Both the position numbers and the translations under genes were made by a program. Shown piece after piece: positions 59,106 to 64,000 of a DNA stretch of 64,000 bases (position 1 is its first letter; every line of letters starts with the position of its first letter). The notes under the pieces are model-generated. The model was not told where the DNA came from and did not search any database. It saw only the letters and a program-made list of their open reading frames with translations. The DNA comes from Dichotomocladium elegans (taxonomy: Eukaryota > Mucoromycota > Mucoromycetes > Mucorales > Lichtheimiaceae). The stretch lies in NCBI GenBank assembly GCA_025716815.1, contig JAIXMN010000015.1:620001-684000 (forward strand), written 5' to 3'.

Positions 59106-61976
59106 CTGATCTCCATCGATGATGGGGAGAGGTTTTGCGTTGGAGTAAATTTCTTGTGCACGGTGATAAATGGGACGATTGGATTGAGGATAATGGGACA
59201 TGCTTGGAAGTTTTCAGCGGGGGCGTGAGAACGAGTCAGGTAGAAAAATGGCTAGCCCAGTACTGTTAAACCAATGACATTCGTTGATAAAACGCACATG
59301 CCTACTTTTTCACCGGACCGCACACTTCTTCTTCACTTCTTGTTTACCTCCACAGTCTGTAATGATAACGCAGCAGTAATCGCTTGGTCCTTTGCCGCAA
59401 TCAGAACGGCTGAAGCAATATACTCTTTCTCTCTGCTATGCATGACAGATGCTATCAAGACCAGATCCAAAATGAGCACCTTCTTGGAGCGGCCGATATT
59501 GACAAGCCTAAAGACGCAGCAGCCGCCTTATCGTCCGGAAACAAGACCCTCCTCTTTCAGAAACAAGGCCATCTTCTCGGTGGGAAGCAAGACTCTCTCT
59601 CCTGCTTTTATAGCAGTACTGCACTCAACCGGCCTATTCTTCTCTTTATTGAGTGCCACATGTGAGGTTCTCTGGACGCAGTCAACAAGTAGCTGTATAC
59701 CTGTTGGGCGCCAAACCGCAAGCCACCGGCTAGACGCTTGTCGTTGCAGCAGGTTCCTACAGTGAAAGTCCTGCTATCAGCCAGGTTCCTTTCATGTCTG
59801 GGATCGCCACGTCATATTAGATCCCAACCATTGCCTGCCGTCTCTGCTTCCATGTCAAAGTAAGCACCTCGTCACTGTCTGTTATGGACAATACTGACTC
59901 TTTCTACCATAGAACCAAAGACATTTCCTCCTTCAATCAAGACCCACCTCTTTCAGAAACAAGGCCGTCTTCTCGGTGGGAAGCAAGACTCTCTCTCGTG
60001 CTTTTATAGCAGTACTGCACTCAACCGGCCTATTCTTCTCTTTATTGAGTGCCACATGTGAGGTTCTCTGGACGCAGTCAACAAGTAGCTGTATACCTGT
60101 TGGGCGCCAAACCGCAAGCCACCGGCTAGACGCTTGTCGTTGCAGCAGGTTCCTACAGTGAAAGTCCTGCTATCAGCCAGGTTCCTTTCATGTCTGGGAT
60201 CGCCACGTCATATTAGATCCCAACCATTGCCTGCCGTCTCTGCTTCCATGTCAAAGTAAGCACCTCGTCACTGTCTGTTATGGACAATACTGACTCTTTC
60301 TACCATAGAACCAAAGACATTTCCTCCTTCAATCAAGACCCACCTCTTTCAGAAACAAGGCCGTCTTCTCGGTGGGAAGCAAGACTCTCTCTCGTGCTTT
60401 TATAGCAGTACTGCACTCAACCGGCCTATTCTTCTCTTTATTGAGTGCCACATGTGAGGTTCTCTGGACGCAGTCAACAAGTAGCTGTATACCTGTTGGG
60501 CGCCAAACCGCAAGCCACCGGCTAGACGCTTGTCGTTGCAGCAGGTTCCTACAGTGAAAGTCCTGCTATCAGCCAGGTTCCTTTCATGTCTGGGATCGCC
60601 ACGTCATATTAGATCCCAACCATTGCCTGCCGTCTCTGCTTCCATGTCAAAGTAAGCACCTCGTCACTGTCTGTTATGGACAATACTGACTCTTTCTACC
60701 ATAGAACCAAAGACATTTCCTCCTTCAATCAAGACCCTCCTCTTTCAGAAACAAGGCCGTCTTCTCGGTGGGAAGCAAGACTCTCTCTCCTGCTTTTATA
60801 GCAGTACTGCACTCAACCGGCCTGCTCTTTGTTCTATTGAGTGCCACATGTGAGGCTCTCTGGACGCAGTCAACAAGTAGCTGTATACCTGCTGGGCGCC
60901 AAACCGCAAGCCACTGGCTAGACGCTTGTCGTTGCAGCAGGTTCCTGCAGTGAAAGTCCTGCTATCAGCCAGGTTCCTTCCATGTCTGGGATCGCCACGT
61001 CATATTAGATCCCAACCATTGCCTGCCGTCTATGCTTCCATGTCAAAGTAAGCACCTCTTCACTGTTTGTTACGGACAAGTCTAACTCCTCCTCTTCTAG
61101 AACCAAATCCATTTCCTCCTTCAATCAAGACTCTCCTCTTTTGGAAACAAGGCCATCTTCTCGGTGGGAAGCAAGACTCTTTCTTCTGCTTTTATAGCAG
61201 TACTGCACTCAACCGGGCTGCTCTTCGTTCTATTGAGTGCCACATGTGAGGCTCTCTGGACGCAGTCAACGAGTAGCTGTATACCTGTTGGGCGGCGAAC
61301 CGCAAGCCACTGGCTAGACGCTTGTCGTGGCAGCAGGTTCCTGCAGTGAAAGTTCCTGCTATCAGCCAGGTTCCTTCCATGTCTGGGATCGCCACGTCAT
61401 ATTAGATCCCAACCATTGCCTGCCGTCTATGCTTCCATGTCAAAGTAAGCGCCTCTTTTTCTTCTACTAATGGTCAAGACTGACTCCTTCTGTCATAGAA
61501 TTAAAGACACATTCCTTCAAAATAAAACACTCTTCTGCTCTGAGACAAGGCCATCCTCCTCTTGGTGACAAGACCCCCATCCTCTCGGAAACAATGCCGT
61601 CATCTCTCTGGAAACAAGACTCTCTCTCCTGCTTTACTCAAGCGGCCTAATCTTCGTTCTATTGAGCGCCGCATGTGAGGCTCTCTGGACTCAGGCAAAG
61701 TGTAGATGTATACCTGTTGGGCGGCGAACGGCAACCATAGGCTAGACGGTTGTCGTGGCAGCAGGCGCCTGCAGTGAAAGTCCCGTTATTAGCTATATTC
61801 CTTTCATAATATCATATCACCGGGCCATATTAGATCCAATCTTGGGAAATACACTTTGGCACCTTAATGACCGATTTCTATTGTTTCATAATAAACCAAT
61901 CACTCTAATCAAATTTTATCAGTTTGGTGTAGTGTGCCTTGGGTAGGAATCAGGCGGTTAGTATACTGAATCACAC
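59106..61976 (-). repeat. Right arm of the palindrome
   Basis: Inverted copy of the left arm in the order inner sequence, then the tandem units outward to 61976. Unit periods mirror those of the left arm. TATAAAAG is present on the minus strand (for example near 60010, 60407, 60803). Confidence 0.9.
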
Positions 61977-62677
61977 ACTCTATCTTTTCTTGAATGTCGC
62001 ACCATATGTGACAAAAGCGTGGCGATTAGGAACTCACATATTTTCTACTATTCGATATTTCGTTTATTCAGGTTATCTTTATCTATTTATCCATAATGTG
62101 TCTGTTGCTTGTCTGGCAAGGTCGACAGGTCAACGGACTCTTTTCTTAACAGTTTCAACAAGGCACCCGCATTGATCATTTTTAGAGTACTGGACCTCCT
62201 CAAGCACGGGACCTAAGTGAAATAAAATAAAAAGGGTATCGACTCTTCAGGAAAATATAATTGAAGAGACGGTGCTTCCGACGTAGCAGAGGCTCTATGG
62301 GTCATTTGGCCAACGTGGACTAGAACTTTACTTGGTTAAAAGCACATCCAAATTGATATTTTCCGTTGGGCATGGCGATAGTCATATACAGGGTTTTTCT
62401 TTCACGGAGTAAGAGGCGATTTGATTCTTAGAAAGGGTCATTAGCGTCAGTTAATTGAACGTTGAGATCCGATGTGTAGATCGCACCAGATATCGGGGAA
62501 TAGCCGTATAGAGATGCGGGATTACTTAATGATGACATGAAATTCCTGCAGCTATTCCCGCACACGTCGCCTCTTTATTTCTTTTTCCACTCTGCAATAA
62601 AAAAATCATAATGGCATTCAAGGCAAGTGAAATGAGATTACAAATTTCGACGCCTTTGCATCTCTAAACTCATCGAA
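61977..62677. other. Right flank of palindrome and NAXE promoter
   Basis: About 700 AT-rich bases with no recognised gene. The first ~250 bases (after the palindrome) share no similarity with the left flank. The NAXE leader (about 62590-62677) is unremarkable. Confidence 0.45.
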
Positions 62678-63605
62678 ATGCAGTGTTTGACTCAAAAAGT
62701 AGCACAAGCTATCGACGAAGAGCTCATGTCATCGGGCGGCTTCTCCATTGACCAGCTCATGGAATTAGGCAAGTATAAGGTAGGCTTTGCACAGTTTCCA
62801 TCGCCGTACTAACCTTGTCGGTGGAAAGCCGGCTTGAGCGTGGCTCAGGCCATTCAAAAGACCTATGACCGAACCCGATTCCCGAAGGTTCTGGTGTGTG
62901 TCGGACCAGGTAAGATTGTACATGCGTTTTCTTTTGAGACATGACAGTTCACGCATGATATATCTACGCATGTAGGCAATAACGGTGGCGATGGTAAAAA
63001 ACGGGTTCCTTAAATCTCGGGTTTTTCACTGACACATATACACGAGGATAGGACTTGTAGCAGCTCGACATTTGTATCATTTTGGATACAAGCCCTCTCT
63101 CTACTACCCAAAGCAGCCCAACAAAGACCTGTACAAGGTAACTTACGCCGGGCTCTCATATAAAAAACGCATGATTCTTACAACGGGATAGCGCCTCTTG
63201 ATCCAATGCGACCAATTGGGTATCTCTGTCCATAACGACTTCTCGAGTCACACTTTCGATCATGCCGACGTGCTCGTCGATGCCATCTTCGGTTTTAGTT
63301 TTCAGGGCGATGTCCGTGATCCCTTCAAGGACGTCATCAAGATGCTTGAAAAGACCAGCAAGCCTGTCGTATCTGTGGATATTCCGTCTGGCTGGCATGT
63401 GGAAGAGGGACCTTCACAGGGGATCCGGTTCCAGCCTGACGTACTCGTCTCCTTGACGGCTCCTAAATTGTGCGCAACCCATTTCAAAGGCAAGCATCAC
63501 TTCTTGGGCGGTCGATTCGTACCACCTTCATTGGCAAGCAAGTTTGACTTTGAGGTCCCGGTCTTTCCTGGTTCAGATCAAGTGGTTGAGCTCCCGTTAT
63601 CTTAA
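62678..63605 (+). CDS. NAXE: NAD(P)H-hydrate epimerase (YjeF N-domain, NAXE)
   Basis: Five exons, 62678-62768, 62829-62909, 62976-62993, 63052-63137 and 63192-63605, join in frame to 229 residues. The product interconverts R- and S-NAD(P)HX, damaged cofactors repaired with the ATP-dependent dehydratase. Motifs: [58 protein letters not shown] and [10 protein letters not shown]. The nucleotide-binding loop GNNGGDG falls in the 18-nt third exon. The first intron has GCAAGT at its donor, a GC-AG pair needed to keep the conserved ELAGLSVA. No targeting peptide is evident at the chosen ATG, suggesting a cytosolic form; a mitochondrial isoform would need an upstream start. The length matches stand-alone eukaryotic epimerases. 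Confidence 0.93.
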
Positions 63606-64000
63606 AATGTCCATAATAAAAAGTAACAAGTACATTGCTTCTGACAAGAATTCTTGAGTACGACTTACAAGACAACTGTCATATGGAACGTAGCAAGTGT
63701 GCTCTTGGACAAGGTCAAATCTAACTCGCTATCAAAGCATGTTGGGGATGACTTCTAAATCAGGTCTCTCGTTCCAAGTACTGCTCTTCTCCGATAATGA
63801 TTGGATTAATAGCAATGCGCACCTGACCCAAGAAATTGTCTTTCTTTCGAGGGACATAACTACGCAACTTCTTGACGGAGATAAGTCGTCGAAAAGAAAG
63901 AAGCTCGATAGTTTTGGTGACGGGGTGGCTTCAAGTGGAAATATATGACCTGGGGAGTGGTAGGACTTCAGAAGAAGCATCGCTCCACATGAGTGGCAGT
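63606..64000 (+). other. Right edge, unassigned frame
   Basis: A plus-strand frame at 63748-63948 (MTSKSGLSFQVLLFSDNDW...) and a minus-strand frame at 63732-63980 overlap. The plus frame has coding-like features (DGDKSSKRKKLDSFGDG) but no domain and no start context; it could be a relic or 3' exon of a gene. The edge of the window prevents a call. Confidence 0.25.

Larger units (their letters stand above)
56017..61976. mobile_element. Foldback-like palindrome (5.96 kb) with repeat-built arms
   Basis: Two inverted arms (56017-58887 and 59106-61976, 2,871 bp each) flank a 218-bp spacer. Every position x pairs with 117993-x, with no net indel along the arms. I found only three substitutions, all in the outer parts (for example CGGGTCA versus CGGGCCA near 56172/61821). 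Each arm contains a tandem array of ~396-bp units. The outermost bases are followed by unrelated flanks, and I could not find a target duplication. The pattern of long inverted repeats made of direct repeats resembles foldback (FB/Galileo) elements, in which the arms are the element's ends. No transposase gene is present, so it would be non-autonomous. An assembly artefact is less likely because of the spacer and substitutions but not excluded. Confidence 0.75.

Noticed and set aside
56644..61349. Recurrent ~61-codon frames in each repeat unit as genes
   Set aside because: They arise from the same repeated DNA in mirror image and have no protein-family signal.
1..64000. tRNA or rRNA genes
   Set aside because: I scanned for A/B box-like and T-loop motifs by eye and found none convincing; a tRNAscan-SE run would be decisive.

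Overview
The window looks like nuclear DNA from an early-diverging fungus, most likely Mucoromycota (Mucorales). The genes are eukaryotic and split by short introns with GTATGT/GTAAGN-type donors. Household proteins (Atg18, Bms1, Dpm3, NUBPL/Ind1, NAD(P)HX epimerase, OMP decarboxylase, anthranilate synthase) are fungal in character, and the TPR/F-box/leucine-rich protein and Fanzor-type nuclease are of kinds I associate with Mucoromycota. The genus cannot be fixed from sequence alone.

Layout. 0.6-2.4 kb: ATG18 (+). 2.8-8.8 kb: a complete Bni1/SepA-like formin (-), convergent with ATG18. 9.9-12.2 kb: a decayed Fanzor RNA-guided nuclease gene (+), followed by a hairpin that may be the 3' end of its guide RNA. 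12.5-12.9 kb: DPM3 (-). 14.7-16.0 kb: FCP1/SCP-type phosphatase (-). 16-20.5 kb: gene-poor. 20.6-27.4 kb: a dense block with pyrG (-) and IND1 (+) diverging from 82 bases, a TFIIIC triple-barrel subunit (-), a homeodomain factor (-) and TRP2 (-). 28.2-29.6 kb: a two-gene PIF/Harbinger remnant. 31.4-35.5 kb: an orphan small protein, signal peptide peptidase (-) and a YCII-domain protein (-). 35.7-40.0 kb: an F-box/LRR gene (+) split by a full pogo/Tigger element. 40.1-44.1 kb: BMS1 (-). 44.6 kb: a small secreted cysteine-rich protein. 47.7-50.2 kb: arrestin-like adaptor (-). 52.3-54.0 kb: GPI-type aspartic protease (-). 56.0-62.0 kb: a 5.96 kb near-perfect palindrome whose arms are built from ~396-bp tandem repeats. 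62.7-63.6 kb: NAXE (+).

The household genes do not form a pathway cluster. What stands out is the mobile DNA between them. Four unrelated types are present: a broken Fanzor, a decayed Harbinger, an apparently intact pogo element with exact TA target duplication, and a foldback-like palindrome with a TATA-like box in nearly every repeat unit. The strongest leads are the Fanzor locus with its hairpin, the foldback palindrome as a possible hairpin-RNA source, and the pogo insertion whose precise removal restores the host reading frame. Smaller points are three introns with GCAAGT (GC-AG) donors and an 18-nt exon in NAXE. Exon borders were worked out by hand from splice signals and frame; where not listed they are approximate.
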